Notes under the pieces: model-generated | The model's input: only the letters and a program-made list of their open reading frames with translations | Told to the model about the DNA's origin: nothing | Database searches by the model: none | Source: Raphanus sativus | Taxonomy: Eukaryota; Streptophyta; Magnoliopsida; Brassicales; Brassicaceae | NCBI RefSeq assembly: GCF_000801105.2 | Contig: NC_079517.1 | Location: 6,882,001 to 6,946,000, forward strand | Reading direction: 5' to 3' | DNA length: 64,000 nt | Made by a program: the position numbers and the translations under genes | Part shown: piece by piece, positions 37,347 to 49,835 of the stretch | Layout: each line of letters starts with the position of its first letter | Numbering within the stretch: position 1 is the stretch's first letter

Positions 37347-39968
37347 TCAAGAGCGTAGACTCCATCCACGTGTAGCTAATGCACTCCGTACTCTCGTTGC
37401 TGCTTCTGCTGTGTCATTCAATGGCGGATAACTCCAACTTTCCGACATCTGTAACAAAACCATTGATACCAAACAAGGTCAAAGAAGAGCAGGAAGACAT
37501 GTAGGATAGGTATATCAGAACTCTCACCAGAGGCACCTCTACTCGTTAACAAGATCCATCGACATAGAAAATGATAAAAGGGAGAAAAGAAAGCTTCAAT
37601 GCTCTAAGAAAATGTTGAGATACTTACGTCTTCGAGACCTGTAAATGGGCGAACGACTCCTCGTTCCCTCAAAGACTTGTGGAAATCTGCAATCTTCCAT
37701 TTACAGTGATCGGCTCCAATCACATACACTGGTTTCCTGCAGAGGAGAGGGAGTACTCAGATTATATGGTTTAAGTTGTACGAAAGAATAAGAAAATTGA
37801 AAGGGTTGTCTCAGTGCGTTATCTCTACCCGGTGCTGCAGGCTTCGCTTATGAGACTGACAGAATCTGCTGTCACTACAAAGGCATCACCCCATGCTAAA
37901 TGTCCCATGTAAGGATTTGGTTCTGGATTAGAATTTTTACAACAATTGTTAGAATCTATTTCATTGCATTGTGTTTGTGCACAAAGCTGAAGCAAGATAT
38001 GCTGTGGATCTCAGTACCTTGTCCATTCCAAATAAAGACTTTTGGGTTATCTCCTAGTTCTTTGAAAACTACTCTTGAAACCTGCTTGCGTAGTAAAATA
38101 CCAGGTGAAACTCATGAACATCAGCTATAACTGTTCTAGTTAATAGAAACATGTGTTAAGAGACCTTTTCAGGGGTTTTGTAAGAGAGAGCAATTCTGAC
38201 ACTTCCACAGCTATCAAGGACACTAAGAAGGGCATCTGTTAGCTGCTTTGCGAGGTCTGCTCCATAGCGGCAGTTGCCTGTTCATAAAGCCAAGAAAAAC
38301 AACGGCAATAAGGTCTAAGCATCAGTTTTCAGAAGAAAAAGGGGCTCATGTGTTAATATGCTGCAAGTGTAAGAACGCCATATGGTAACTTAATAGAGCA
38401 ACAGAACTTTACGTCTAGGCCAGCCAATGTTAACCACAACTAAGGGCTTTGGAAGAGCAGCAAACTCATCATGCCAGGCACTAGCTGATTTACGGAGTGT
38501 GGCATAATCGATCCCGTGTAAAGCTCCAGTAGTCAAGACCTGTGAATGGGTGTGCGTGTGCAAAATGAAATCTCCACAACAAGTTTCATCCACGGTAATA
38601 GAGAATGGAGCAAAAAACATGGCACTTACTACATGATCTTGAGGTGGTTCACGTGGAGTTATCCAACTACGCATAAATCTAGGAACTTGCTCTTGCGCTT
38701 CGAGGGTTATAGGATAGTAGTCGTGACGAGGTGTGATCACCATGTCAAACCTATTCAAGTGTGATCTAGGATGTTGTATCTACAAAAACGAAGACCAAAG
38801 ACCAATAATTAGGATTCAAAGAATCATGGAACACAACTTCTTTTAGATGATCACAGAATTCAGGAACATCATTCTTCCCTCTAGGTCTTTAACTAAAACT
38901 TATATCTCGAATAGTAGTATTTGAAAGCGAAGCCTGGAGCGTCAAAGTAACATAACAAACCTGAACAACGAAGACGTTTTCAGAAGCCAGACGCCTTATG
39001 GAACTAGCAATAGAAACTGTATCTCTCCCACAAGCAATCACTACCAACGGGCCATCCCTGTGAAAAAAGGAATTAAACTCACTTAGCTAGATGGAATAGA
39101 AGGGGCATACGTGTCGTCAGGCTAAGCTTCCCCCTTGCAATTCAATTAAAAAAAACACACAGTAATGTCACATTAAGGGGCATACTTTTCATAGGTGTCA
39201 CGAGCCATGGACACAATACTCTTCACGTCAGCCTCTAGAATAGACGACAAGCCTACATTCTCAGACGCGATGTATTTACTCTGTTTGGAACCAAGCATCA
39301 ATCTGGAGTAGAGGTAGATATGCCTGAGGATAAAGTCCAACTTCTTGTGAAAACCAACAGGGAGCCAGTGTAGCCACTCATTGATCCCTCCTTTCGGCCT
39401 TGTAACTCGCTAGTTGCATCACAAAAAAAAAAAAAAAAAAAAAGAGAGACATTAAAGAAACCAAAAAACCATTGCTTATACTAAATATTTTCCAGAATTT
39501 AAGATTATCAAATGTATGTAAGAGCTCCCCTCTTCTGTAACATTCAGACTAGCAAATTAAGTAACACCACCTACCCCTACACATGAACATCACTTCATGC
39601 TAAATAAGTAGTACGACTGCAACATAAAATACATGACGACAACAACCAAGTATAACAGACAATAATCCACTGTGTGAGCAATCATTAATCTTACTACCAA
39701 ACTATCGCTAAATTGGAGATTAAGTGCTAAAACCGAAATGAAAAAAATGTACAAAGAAGCGTGAATCGAATTGGAAGCTCACGTAGAGGAGGTGATTTTG
39801 GGCCAAGCCGAGGGCACGAACGAGACCGATGCACTGATTCTCGGAGCCAGGGAAGCCGTTTCCGATGACGACGGCGCGTCGGACGACGTTCTGGGAACCG
39901 CCTTGTTCGAAAATCTCGGGTACGCCGGTAGATAGACTGGGCGGATCCGGCAACAGGATCGGCCTCAT
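37347..39968 (-). CDS. ELM1: ELM1, mitochondrial fission factor
   Basis: Ten exons, 39783-39968, 39186-39409, 38961-39057, 38630-38779, 38413-38539, 38165-38277, 38018-38081, 37829-37922, 37628-37736 and 37347-37448, total 1,266 bp and 421 residues (Arabidopsis about 427). All phases agree. Landmarks are MRPILLPDPPSLSTGVPEIF at the start, AVVIGNGFPGSENQCIGLVR, VITPRHDYYP, VVVNIGWPR, and the C terminus TRGWSLRS. ELM1 sits on the outer face of mitochondria and recruits the dynamin DRP3A for fission. The protein belongs to the DUF1022/ELM1 family shared with bacteria. The product appears intact. A 22-base A run at 39424-39445 lies in intron 1. Confidence 0.95.
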
Positions 39969-40627
39969 GCCGAGTTCTGATTATCGATAGCAAAAAGAAA
40001 AACCCTAGAGGAACCGCGCCGAGATTGAGGATTTGATCTCTCTCTCAAATCCAACTCTGTGAGAAGACGCGAAAGAGAAAGGCGTGCCTTTGACAACTTG
40101 CGGAAGGTTTTATAATAACTAAAATAAAACTGCTAAATATTTTAAAAGGTAAATAATGTACAGGTCTCTCTTTCTGCAAAGTTTCGCGGGTATGCCTGTT
40201 GGGCTTTTTCTTAGGCCCAATATTTCCTATGGGCCGTTATTGTTCCTCACTCCGTCCACAGTTCTCTGCCCTTGGTGATCTCTACGTTTGTTCAGATGAC
40301 TGTGCAATAATATAATCCCACTATCAATACAGTTATAGATCTAATTTCATTCAGTAGATTTTCTTAGTTTCTGGATATATGTAAAGTAAGAGTCTTCTTC
40401 CCAAACTTCAAACATGTAATAGAGAAGGAACAAGTTGTAACCATTTTCTTGTAGACTGCCATTGCTTTTGTAAACTGGCTTGAAGCTAATTTACATTTTA
40501 GTGTTTGGTACTGTGTTTAGCTTAAGTTCATCGGTAGCGTAAGGATTGAATTTTCGATTCAGGTATAGAAGAGAATCAGGCGGTTTGAATGGCTTGGATC
40601 GTCTATAAGCTTTGGTGGCATAGTCCT

Positions 40628-40660
40628 ACAACATTATTGCAGTTTTGCAATAATGTTTGT
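40628..40660. other. Small hairpin downstream of VAMP714
   Basis: ACAACATTATTGCA and TGCAATAATGTTTGT form an almost perfect stem of about 13 bp with a 4-base loop. It lies between the 3' end of VAMP714 and the ELM1 start. It could influence RNA 3' ends or be a remnant of a small MITE. No function can be claimed. Confidence 0.5.
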
Positions 40661-41051
40661 AGTATCAAACAAACATTGCAACATATATATAAACGAATAC
40701 GAGATATTTATGACAAATTTGCTAAACAAGTTTGCTGAAAACAGAGACAGGATGAATAGAAAGAAATCATAAAACTAGAAATGCTGTGTATATGACAAAC
40801 CGGACACAGTTTTGGAAATACGGAGAACAAAAACTCACTCAAGTGACCAAAACTCAAAAAGGGAAGGTACAATGTTTTAGGAAACTCTGTATCATTTTCA
40901 CATTTACAAGAGTGTTACATAAGCTAGGAGGACCATGCCATGTAACCTCAAAACTCACTGCAATCTTCATGACAAAAAAAAATCAAGACCGAAAACTGAA
41001 AGGATGCGACTGAGTTGATTTACAAAAAAAAAAAACAGTGGTCTGTCCCGG

Positions 41052-42020
41052 TTAACCATTACCTTCAAGAGAGCGAGCCTCTGAGATCAAGATCTGCAGG
41101 AGGGTAATGTGATGCCACCACAGAAAGATGCGATGATTATGTACAGCATGAGAACTATCAAGCACGTCAACATTACCCTGTCCAACACACACAAAACAAT
41201 AATAACAGATTCGTAAAAACTCTGCTGTTAGATAGAATGTTCCTAGACATTATCACCAAAGCCAAAGAGAGAAAGAGAGATACTTACAAGAGCTTAGCGT
41301 TTTTCATCCAGAGAGCTCGGCGTAATCGCTTCGATTGTTTCCTAAAGTGAAACGCGTTATCTTGCATCGTAGCTGTTTTATCAACAAGAAGCTCAATCCT
41401 ATCACCTCTCTCCATTATCTTCTCAATATTCTCCACCATCACCGCTCGAATCTAGTTTTAACAACACAATGAGAGAGAGAAAACAAATAAAAGTTTCAAA
41501 CTATCTCAATGATTCAAAAACCAAAGTTTTAACCTCACTGACTTCTCCTCTGACACGATTGAGAGTATCAACACTCTGATGATTACTAGAGAAGAACTCC
41601 ATCTGCTGATGCAAAACCCTCGAGAACTCATCATTCATCGCGTAAGCTGGAGCACTACGCGCCACTCTCCCGTAGTTTTTCATGAACCTCATGTGAATGT
41701 CTTCCAGATACGAGAACGGGATCCTCCCTTCACAATTCAATCACCAACACATCAAATAAAATCAAAGTTTCGTTCATCAGAAAGAAACATGCTTACTTAC
41801 TTCCAAAGGTATCGTTGGCCATGCAGAGAAAGGTAAGCCCATCGGATCTGAGGATGTGGAAGATGTAACGGTCTTGGGAGAAACAGAGTCTCTCGTCTGC
41901 GGTTTCCGGCGAAAGCTTCTCGAGGATTCGTCGTACCACGGCGCCTGTGTTTCCCGTTACGGCGCTGAACTCTGCTAACACCACCGTGCCCCTTGCCACT
42001 ACCGCGTAGATAATCGCCAT
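41052..42020 (-). CDS. VAMP714: VAMP714 R-SNARE, frameshifted in the membrane anchor
   Basis: Exons 41801-42020, 41534-41727, 41288-41451 and a last exon beginning 41178. The longin domain (MAIIYAVVARGTVVLAEFSA) and SNARE motif (VDTLNRVRGEV ... MERGDRIELLVDKTATMQ, with the zero-layer Arg) are intact, and so is KRLRRALWMKNAKL. In the last exon the sequence reads TGCTTTGATAG where the family needs TGC TTG ATA. One extra T shifts the frame after MLTC. The intended hydrophobic anchor (IVLMLYIIIASFCGG) and the C terminus up to 41087 are then in another frame. As written, translation continues to a TAA at 41052-41054 with a polar tail. VAMP714 works in Golgi and vacuolar or PIN trafficking; without an anchor it could not be membrane-inserted. 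This is either a real mutation or a sequence error. Confidence 0.88.
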
Positions 42021-43757
42021 CGCTTTTTTTTGTTGTTAGGTATTGTGGATCACGCGCTCCGGCGAGCAGACAGAAGTCTTTGAAAGTTACGAAGTTTATT
42101 AAATAAAAGTGCAAAGGTTTCGAATATAACCTCTTGTTTTATTGTTATGTCTTAAATAGTCACCTAGATAATCTTTTCTGACATTTTAAACCCTAAAGCA
42201 ATTGAACCATACTCAAGGTTTGGATCCTAAGATCTAATCACAGATCCTGAAGAAATTATTATGTGAAATTGAGATGGTTGACAAGTCTGTTAGTCTTGAG
42301 TTATTTAGAAAATTGAGGTGGTTGACTAGTGTGGTGGACACATGCGGAAGAGTTATTAGTTTATCAACAATTTGAAGGTCTTACCGGTTCCGTGTATGAT
42401 GTCCTAATCAATATGATAACGGTTTTAGTATGTTGAATTGTATAACTTCTGAAAATCAAAGAAGAAACGAGACTTGTAAATTATTTTGTGCGTAAGAAAA
42501 AACTATGTAATAGTTTGTTGGATAAGGACAAGCAATCCACACCCAAAAAAACCTTTTAGTCTTGGTCAATTTGTCAACCTTTAATAGTGTGGCAAGTATA
42601 CAAATATAACAAAATCAGTAGTGATTTTCGTGTTGGCTCTTTTCCTGGGGATTGCGTGTTGTCGCCTTGACGGAATATGTCATCGTTATTTCATTAATGT
42701 TGCTGAGCATGGTTAAGGAGGGTTGACCTCTTTCTAGAGACGAACTTAATAGCGTACGGTACCAACTTTTTTTTTTTTGGGCAACTACGGTACCAACTTT
42801 TTCAAAATAACACTTTACCAGTCATGCGATTTACTCATCTCTTACGTACGTGCACACGCATGGTGTATACGTAAAACGACCATTTAAACTGACGGATAAA
42901 TATCGTTTTTTTTTTGGGCTTGATGCAAAAATATCGTTATTTGACTTGTTTACCTACTACGTACTCTGAATCACAACTTTCATCACGTCGAGCGCGCATA
43001 ATGGAATAGTTTTCTACGGGCTTTTATATTGCACAGGTTTGAAGGAATATAACAACAGATGACATATTCACGATTACTTGGTTTCAATTGGTAATGTTTA
43101 TGTCCATAACTATATGATAATTTTAGTTATATGTAAGAGAACCAAAACTTGTGTTTTTCTTTAAAGACAAACTATCGACGACCAAAAGTTCTTTTAGTCG
43201 TCATCCACTTTCAACCTTTATAGTCATAAGTCATAAACACGCTTATATACAAAACAAATATGTCCTTTTGGCTCTTTTCGTTTATTTAAAGTTTATATTT
43301 GGTATCGTAACAGATCAAGTAAATTGTTTTTTTCTACTTTCTGCCTATCAAAACTTACCTGTTATATACAGTAATACTCTTTTGGTAATTTAATCCTTGG
43401 TTTGTTTCTGTCCCTTTTTTTCCTCTTTGTTGACTTTTTCGTCTTAATTAAGCTAATTTCAAGGTTTTTTTTTGTCAACTAATTAATTTCAAGGTTTTGA
43501 CATTTGAGTTTCTAAAATTCTTAATGCTCGATGACTTTACATACTCTAAGAAAACGAAATAAAAGAAAGTTACCTTTTGTCATTTATTCTTGCTCAAACT
43601 ATACGAGGAAAGCAACAAATTTTTTTTTTTTTTAAGGCTTAAAAAAAAAGAATCTTTCTGCTCGTAAATTCAACTACGTAATAATGTAGTACATAACCCT
43701 CTTTTTTTTTACTACATAACTTCAGTGTGCTTGATTATGAATCTCACTCTGCAAGCT
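42021..43757. other. Intergenic region where QQT1 would be expected
   Basis: There are 1.7 kb without a gene. In the remembered Arabidopsis order, the GTPase gene QQT1 lies between VAMP714 and NAC090. No trace is seen here. A short direct repeat (ACGGTACCAACTTTTT) occurs at 42757 and 42787. Confidence 0.45.
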
Positions 43758-44755
43758 TCAAGGCCAGTTCAGCTGTTCCCATTCCCAAATTGGTTCAGTT
43801 AAACCATCAACAATCTCTCCATTCATAGAGAGATAACCATGTTCTCCTCCCGACATCGAAGCTTCTGGTGAGCTTTCCACGCGAACTGATGTCTCACCAA
43901 CTGCAACATCACGTATAAGCATTCTCTCTGCCTGAAAATTTCCCATTGGGCGTCTATCAAAAGCTCTTGAGCTTCCTGATGTTATGTAGACCCGACATAA
44001 GCTGAATTCATGTCTCAACTACATTGAAACAAAACAAAAATCTCGTTAAATTAAAAAATATATATGATCAAGAATATTTTATTTAAGTATCAAGAAAAAC
44101 CTTTTTCTACCTTAGGGATTGTGGAAACGTTGAATGTTTTGTCAACGGCTTTGTACTCATTCATCTTCCATTTTGTTTTTCTTCCTGTTGGTGCTCTTCC
44201 TGTGTAGAACACCATAGTTTTCTTGACTCCAATCATTCGGTTATCTTTGGAAAAGACTGGACCAGGTGATCCAGTTGCTTTCCAGTACCCTGAACCAATG
44301 GTTCTGCTCGGTCTGCCTCCTCTTGCTTCGCGTTCTTGTCTTGGCACGAAGAAGAACCATTGCTCAGCATCTCCTAGACATCTCTCTCCCGCCATATCTG
44401 AAAAAAAAAATGAAAAAAACCCACAAAGAGAGAGAGGACGAGTAAGTTTCACAAACCACGAACTATACACCACAGTAATGAAACAATTCTACGTGCTATA
44501 AGACCTAACGTGTATTATTCCCTTAATTATGACTCGAGAAGTAACATGATGGTGATTTTGACGCCATAGTGGAGGTAAAAGTGAGGCTCACGTACTTGGA
44601 AGATGACTAGGCTCGACCTCAAAGACATCTAGAACGGGAATGACACGGTGCATTGTGTCACCACTCCTTCCTTCGAGCTGGTTTCGTAGGTAGAACGCAA
44701 TCAGTTCGTCTTCCGTGGGATAGAAGCGAAACCCAATTGTAAGCTCCTCGGTCAT
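43758..44755 (-). CDS. NAC090: NAC090 transcription factor
   Basis: Three exons, 44596-44755, 44111-44397 and 43758-44018, give 708 bp and 235 residues, the same length as I recall for Arabidopsis NAC090. The NAC domain runs from [20 protein letters not shown] through [32 protein letters not shown] and [14 protein letters not shown] to FSLCRVYI. There is no transmembrane segment, unlike NAC089. Family work links NAC090 to negative control of salicylic-acid and oxygen-radical responses during leaf senescence. The protein appears intact, and the ATG at 44755 begins the conserved MTEELTIGF start. Confidence 0.95.
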
Positions 44756-45151
44756 TGTTGTAAGTGATAAAAATAGATGTGCTACAAAAGGAACCCTTTT
44801 TTTTTATGGATATGTTATGACAAAACTGACTTGCTTTTTAAACTTAGAGGTTGTGGACTCGTTGTCGTTGGCATTAATAAGTTGTTGAATAAGTAGCTAT
44901 TGGTATCTCCGAGTGAAATGAGAAAAGTGTTACGCGTTTTAAGTTTTTTTGTTTGTTTATTATACCTTTTCGTACGGATATTAGGAAACAGAAGAATGTT
45001 TTGATTAATGATTTTTTTTCGCTGTGATGTGTTTATTTAAGTGATGTTTTTAGGAGCCACGTAATTGAACGAGTCAAGCCTTTTGTCTTTGGCGTCAAAT
45101 TTCGGTTCTTTTCCCTAGGCTGCCAAAAATGACATTTTGTAGTTTTTTTTA

Positions 45152-45621
45152 GGGGAATTTTCAAAAATACCACTTTCAATGTACCATTATTCATCTTTAC
45201 CACCACTAAAGACACATTTTCAAAAATACCTTATTTATTAAAATGGTAAAAACTCTTATATCTTTGTTTTTATATACTTTTCAAAATTCTAATCCCAAAT
45301 TCTAAATCATAAACCTCCAATTCTAAACCCTAAACCCAAAATCTTCTAACTCTAAACCCTAAACCCTAAACTATATACCCTAAATTCAATATCCTAAACC
45401 CTAAACCCTAAAGTCTAAACTATAAACCCTAAATCCTCAACTCTAAACCCTAAATCCTCAACTCTAAACCCTAAACTATATACCTTAAACCCTAAAACAT
45501 CAAATCTTAATCCTAAATCCTAAACCTTCAAATCTAAACCCTTCATTAAAAGTAGTGGTAAAAGTGGTTAGTGTAAACATGAAAAGTGGTACTATGAAAA
45601 TGGTATTTTTGGCAATTTCTC
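45152..45621. mobile_element. MULE-type MITE with telomere-like repeat core
   Basis: The element starts GGGGAATTTTCAAAAATACC and ends with the inverse complement of GAGAAATTGCCAAAAATACC; inverted similarity extends for about 50 bases further inward. Exact 9-bp target duplications (TTTTTTTTA) flank it at 45143-45151 and 45622-45630, the length used by Mutator-like elements. The middle (about 45290-45545) is made of CCCTAAA-type units with short variants. No transposase frame is present. It lies in the upstream region of NAC090. Confidence 0.88.
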
Positions 45622-45639
45622 TTTTTTTTATCAGCGAGA

Positions 45640-46840
45640 CTCCTATAAATTTTGCAAACCAAACTTTTAACTCTACCCATATGAAAAACCATTCTCGGTT
45701 ACTTTCTTACACTACGCAGTGCGAGATTATCTGCCCTTTAATTTTGCGTCGATGGTATATGAATGAGTTCTGAACTGGTAAAACTTCTCTTTAACATTTT
45801 TATATTTTCTAAATAACTTGCGAAGATTGATCATTTTTTTGGTTATGAAACCATCTTCACCGACTAAGAACAATCCGTTGCAAATGAAACACTGAATTGT
45901 TGTAGATTTCTCATGTATTTCATTGTTCAAATGAAAGCATCTATCTCGGAGTGAAGTGACGACTGACTCGCTCTTGTATTTCTCGCGCTCATTAAACCAT
46001 CAAAACCTTCGAGTGTACTATATCAACTTTATCCCGAATAGGTTTCCTGAGATTTCCATGATCCATCCGTGAAACACCATTTACTAAGAATAGACGGTAC
46101 TAATGCTTTTACGGGTAATCGAGATTGATCGATTCTCCGTGTAAGTGAATTTTGTGCTTCAGCCCAAAATAATGACTATGATTCTGTCAATTTAAGAGTA
46201 TCTCTAGAATCAATATCAAAATTACTAAAGACTTTATTGTTTCTTCCTTTCCATATATATCATAAAATACACATAAATTGATGATTTTCAATTCCAGCGA
46301 AATCCTCCAAAATAAATAATCAATGTTTGCAAAAAATGATTAAATAGGAAAAATATATGGATCTGGTGGAATTCATGAGAATACTCAAATCAAATCTGAA
46401 TACATGTTATTATATATCTATATGTTTTTGTAATTATTAGATGCATGTTTCGCTATTGTCTCGTATGTTGTTTTGTATTCTTAGTTGGATATTTATTTTG
46501 GTTTTAAATGATAATCATTAAAAAAATTAGAAATAAAAATGAAATGAATGAAAAAAAAAATAAGAGGGAAATATGTTCCTCTTCTATTTTGATAAAGAAT
46601 AATTGTAATCTATTATTCTTTAAATGTTAAAGAATATAAAGAAGAAATCAAGATAACAATTTTTTTTTTTGTAAATGGTGTAAATTTTACAGAATTCACT
46701 ATTTCCATTATTTTCTTGGTCAACATTTAGAGCCATTGTGTATTAGAGCCATTGTGAGAAAATTTAGATGGGTTTTTCACAAAATTTTGGACTCCACACG
46801 TACATACACATATATAATATATATGTATAGGTACATATAT

Positions 46841-46888
<48 letters not shown>

Positions 46889-48420
46889 TGACTTTTTTGG
46901 CAGCTAGCAACAAAGGTAGGGGTTTTTGATGCCACCTGTCACCTTAAAAGAAAAAGCTTCGAGATTTTTGTTTCTCCTTTCCTTGGGTTCTCTGATTTGG
47001 CATTTTGTAATACGTTCTTGGGCTTTTATGTGTGTGTTTTTTTTTTGGGAACACTTAATCCGCCTCCAATGAAGATCCTGAAACGTCTTTGTTTCCATTA
47101 ATTTGGTTCTTCAATCCGAGCATTAACATGCTTCATCTCACTTGTGCCACTACGCTGCATTTAATAAAGCTCAAACTCTTCATATGCAACCGGCCAAAGC
47201 TCTTCTATAAATTGGCATCCTTGCATCCGAATGAAGTCGCCGCATCATTCGCCTCCACTCGCCCAGATCAATTCACAGGATTTGCGAGGCTCTCCATCTG
47301 CAACGCCGGCGAGAAGACCCTAAGACGACATTAACCTGAAGCTTCACAACTACAACCTCATCTCCCATCTCCAACAAGATCTCCACCCCAATACGCCAAA
47401 TCGCTGAAACGAGTCAAAGCTTCTAAGTCGCCATAGATTACGGCGACCAATCTCGACTAGAGGAGTTACCATCCTCCACTGGCGCTCTTGTCACGAACCA
47501 AACCCAACCCGACTAAGAGACGCCTATGACTAATCATTGTTCCTCCTCACCGTACTTGAGTGAAGATAACAACGGGGAGAGCTCTGACAGCTGTAATCGG
47601 CGAGCTGCATCTTCCGTGTACTTGCAGATCTGGAGTAAGCACAATTGAAGAGAATTAGATCTGGAAAAATATGTCTGCGAGAGGAGATAGAGAAAGAATA
47701 GGCGTAATTGGGCCTTTTTGTAGGTTTTTAAGACATCATTGGACTCAATTTAATCACAATCAGTAGTTCATTTAAAAAACATCTTCTTTTTTTTTTTGTA
47801 AAAATGGAAATCTCTAACTGTTAAGTGACCGACAAAATACATAAAGGCCCATATCCTGGAGTACATATATCATTTTTATATAGCTGCTTTTACGGAAAAA
47901 GGGACATACTGTATGTTGCTTTGATACATATATCAACAATATCAATGGGACGCAAAAGTATTTTGAATCCATGGACTTGCTCTTTTTCATCTTCTTTAGA
48001 AAATTCTTATGTCCCATTTTGTTCAATATGACATACAAAATTTTTCAGCAAAAGATACTAAGTATTATAGGATAAAATGTAGTTTATGTGTTGGTGCGAG
48101 GTCACTAAAACAATGCAGTTAGTATGTTAAATTTTTATTGTTTACTTCACCTTTTTACAAATGATTATTACTCCCCTACGTATTGAAACTACTATCAATT
48201 TTCTGTTGAAAATAAAACCCTAGAAGGTAAATTAATGTACTCATCAGTACATACGAACCATGGAACAATTAGTTGTAAGAAAAAAGATTTTATTCCATCA
48301 GTAAAACATCTACCATTATAACTCAGCAGGAGAAAATAATGCAATAAAATAAGTTGCATTATTTTATTTTATTTGTTTTTGCATTATTCTTTAAACTCAA
48401 CAAAAAAATATAACGTCTGA
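45640..48420. other. Intergenic DNA with AT microsatellite and a GC-richer remnant
   Basis: No intact gene is visible. A (TA)n microsatellite spans about 46801-46882. The segment 47050-47700 is distinctly richer in C and G than its surroundings and contains CTCATCTCCCATCTCC-like stretches but many stops in all frames. It may be the body of the Helitron ending at 48450, or a dead gene fragment. I could not identify a source. Confidence 0.45.
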
Positions 48421-48422
48421 AC

Positions 48423-48450
48423 CCGGCGCGTAGCGTCGGAATACCCCTAG
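48423..48450 (+). mobile_element. Helitron 3' terminus (plus strand)
   Basis: A 7-bp stem with one G-T pair (CCGGCGC, loop GTA, GCGTCGG) is followed by seven bases and then CTAG and T. It is the same layout as the minus-strand terminus at 32716, with a related hairpin sequence. The element would lie to the left. No convincing 5' TC terminus was found, so the length is unknown. Confidence 0.72.
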
Positions 48451-49274
48451 TGAGTACATAAAACTCCAATCGTTAGATACTTCCATTGAAAGTGCTCTTA
48501 CACTATCAATTAAATGAGGTCATTGCTTATTCTATTAACTCCGTAATTTATTATTATTTATTTCAAATAACTTAGAATGATTATTTAATCAAGTATATAA
48601 AAAAAAGAAAAATATTGTTGTTTTGTTAAAGAACGAATACGAATATAATTTGGCAAATACAAGATAAAAAGAATATAAAAATACTGATTACAAAATATAT
48701 GATGATATACAAGAAAAGTCTGAGACTTTTAGGATTAGAAGTCATGAGAAACTATGCCAAAAAAATAAATATAATTCACGAATATTGTGAGAGATGCTCA
48801 TGTTAGGCTTTATAGCTTTAGGCCTATCTCTGGCCTGTTTATGATAGTCACGTTCAAAACAATGTTTGGATTATGCGTTGTTTCTGCGTTGGCCTTAGAA
48901 ATAGCAACGTTAAAAATTTAATTATATTTTCTGAACGTAAAAAACCATACAAAAAATCATGAAAAATTAAAAACATTACATATATGTGTAGGTTCCCTAT
49001 TCCTTATTTTGTTGATAAATTTCTAAAAATATTCTCCAAGTGGCACATAACATGCTTCCTCTGAATTAATTTTAAGATTTTCAAAACCTTTGATAAAATA
49101 AAACAACTACGATCTTTGAAAAAGAATATTCCTTGGCATTGATAAAATTATAGAACGGCAGAGATTAAGCGATAAAAGCTCAAATTAACAACAAGACTTG
49201 CATAACAAAGGTTTTAACATTTACAAGTTTATAACGGGCACCGATCTTGTGGAATAGGGAGTCAAGGATACGAA
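48451..49274. other. AT-rich intergenic DNA
   Basis: No gene or element is recognised. It separates the Helitron terminus from the 3' end of the FAF-like gene. Confidence 0.4.
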
Positions 49275-49835
49275 TCAGACCGGTTTATCATTCTTCCCGT
49301 CTTCATCCTCATCCTCGGATTGAACCAGCTTCAATTTGAGTCTACCGTCTTCACGGCTGGCTCTAAGAAACTCTCTCCTCGGAATCCTAACCTCTTCCAA
49401 CACAAGCCTCCCTTCTTCTCTATACGTCTTGAAGCTCATCCTCTTCATCGCCGGAGGATACTCTCTCCGTTCCCTTTTCAGTGGTCCACACTCCTCATCG
49501 CTGCTTCCGTTATCATCTTTACCATTTACATCATTATCTTCTACGTTTTTGTTACGGTTGACTTTTCCATCTTCCAAGTCGTAATAACTCTCTGACCCTA
49601 GACCTTCGGTACACAGCTGCAGACTGCTGTTCTCGGCTGAGGATGATTCCCTGAAATGGAGCTCACCGAATATCTCTGTAAACGGTGGCGTTTCGTTGTG
49701 CTCGGTGACGTGGAGCCCTTTTATGGGGATTGGGTTCCAAGGTGAAGGAGAGGAGAGAGCATCAAGAAGAGACTTTGGAGTTTTGTTTTGTCTTGGGTGC
49801 TCGAATATTTGATGAAAGCTTCTATAGGCTGACAT
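49275..49835 (-). CDS. FANTASTIC FOUR-like protein (DUF3049, AT5G22390-like)
   Basis: Single exon, 186 residues from ATG 49835 (MSAYRSFHQIFEHPRQNKTP). The N terminus has the LLDALSS and PFTEIFGELHF segments. The C-terminal FAF domain is clear: YPPAMKRMSFKTYREEGRLV, then LEEVRIPRREFLRASREDGR and LKLKLV, followed by an acidic tail. FAF proteins modulate shoot-meristem size, partly by repressing WUSCHEL; this member belongs to the more distant FAF-like group, so that role is only inferred. An in-frame upstream extension to 49940 exists but contains the leader-like CT-rich sequence, and I reject it. Confidence 0.88.
   Translation of the reverse strand: MSAYRSFHQIFEHPRQNKTPKSLLDALSSPSPWNPIPIKGLHVTEHNETPPFTEIFGELHFRESSSAENSSLQLCTEGLGSESYYDLEDGKVNRNKNVEDNDVNGKDDNGSSDEECGPLKRERREYPPAMKRMSFKTYREEGRLVLEEVRIPRREFLRASREDGRLKLKLVQSEDEDEDGKNDKPV

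Noticed and set aside
45290..45545. A chromosome end or fusion point suggested by CCCTAAA repeats
   Set aside because: The array is enclosed by inverted termini and a 9-bp target duplication, so it belongs to a transposon.
49320..49595. Plus-strand open frames over the FAF-like gene
   Set aside because: They are antisense shadows; the FAF domain is clear on the minus strand.
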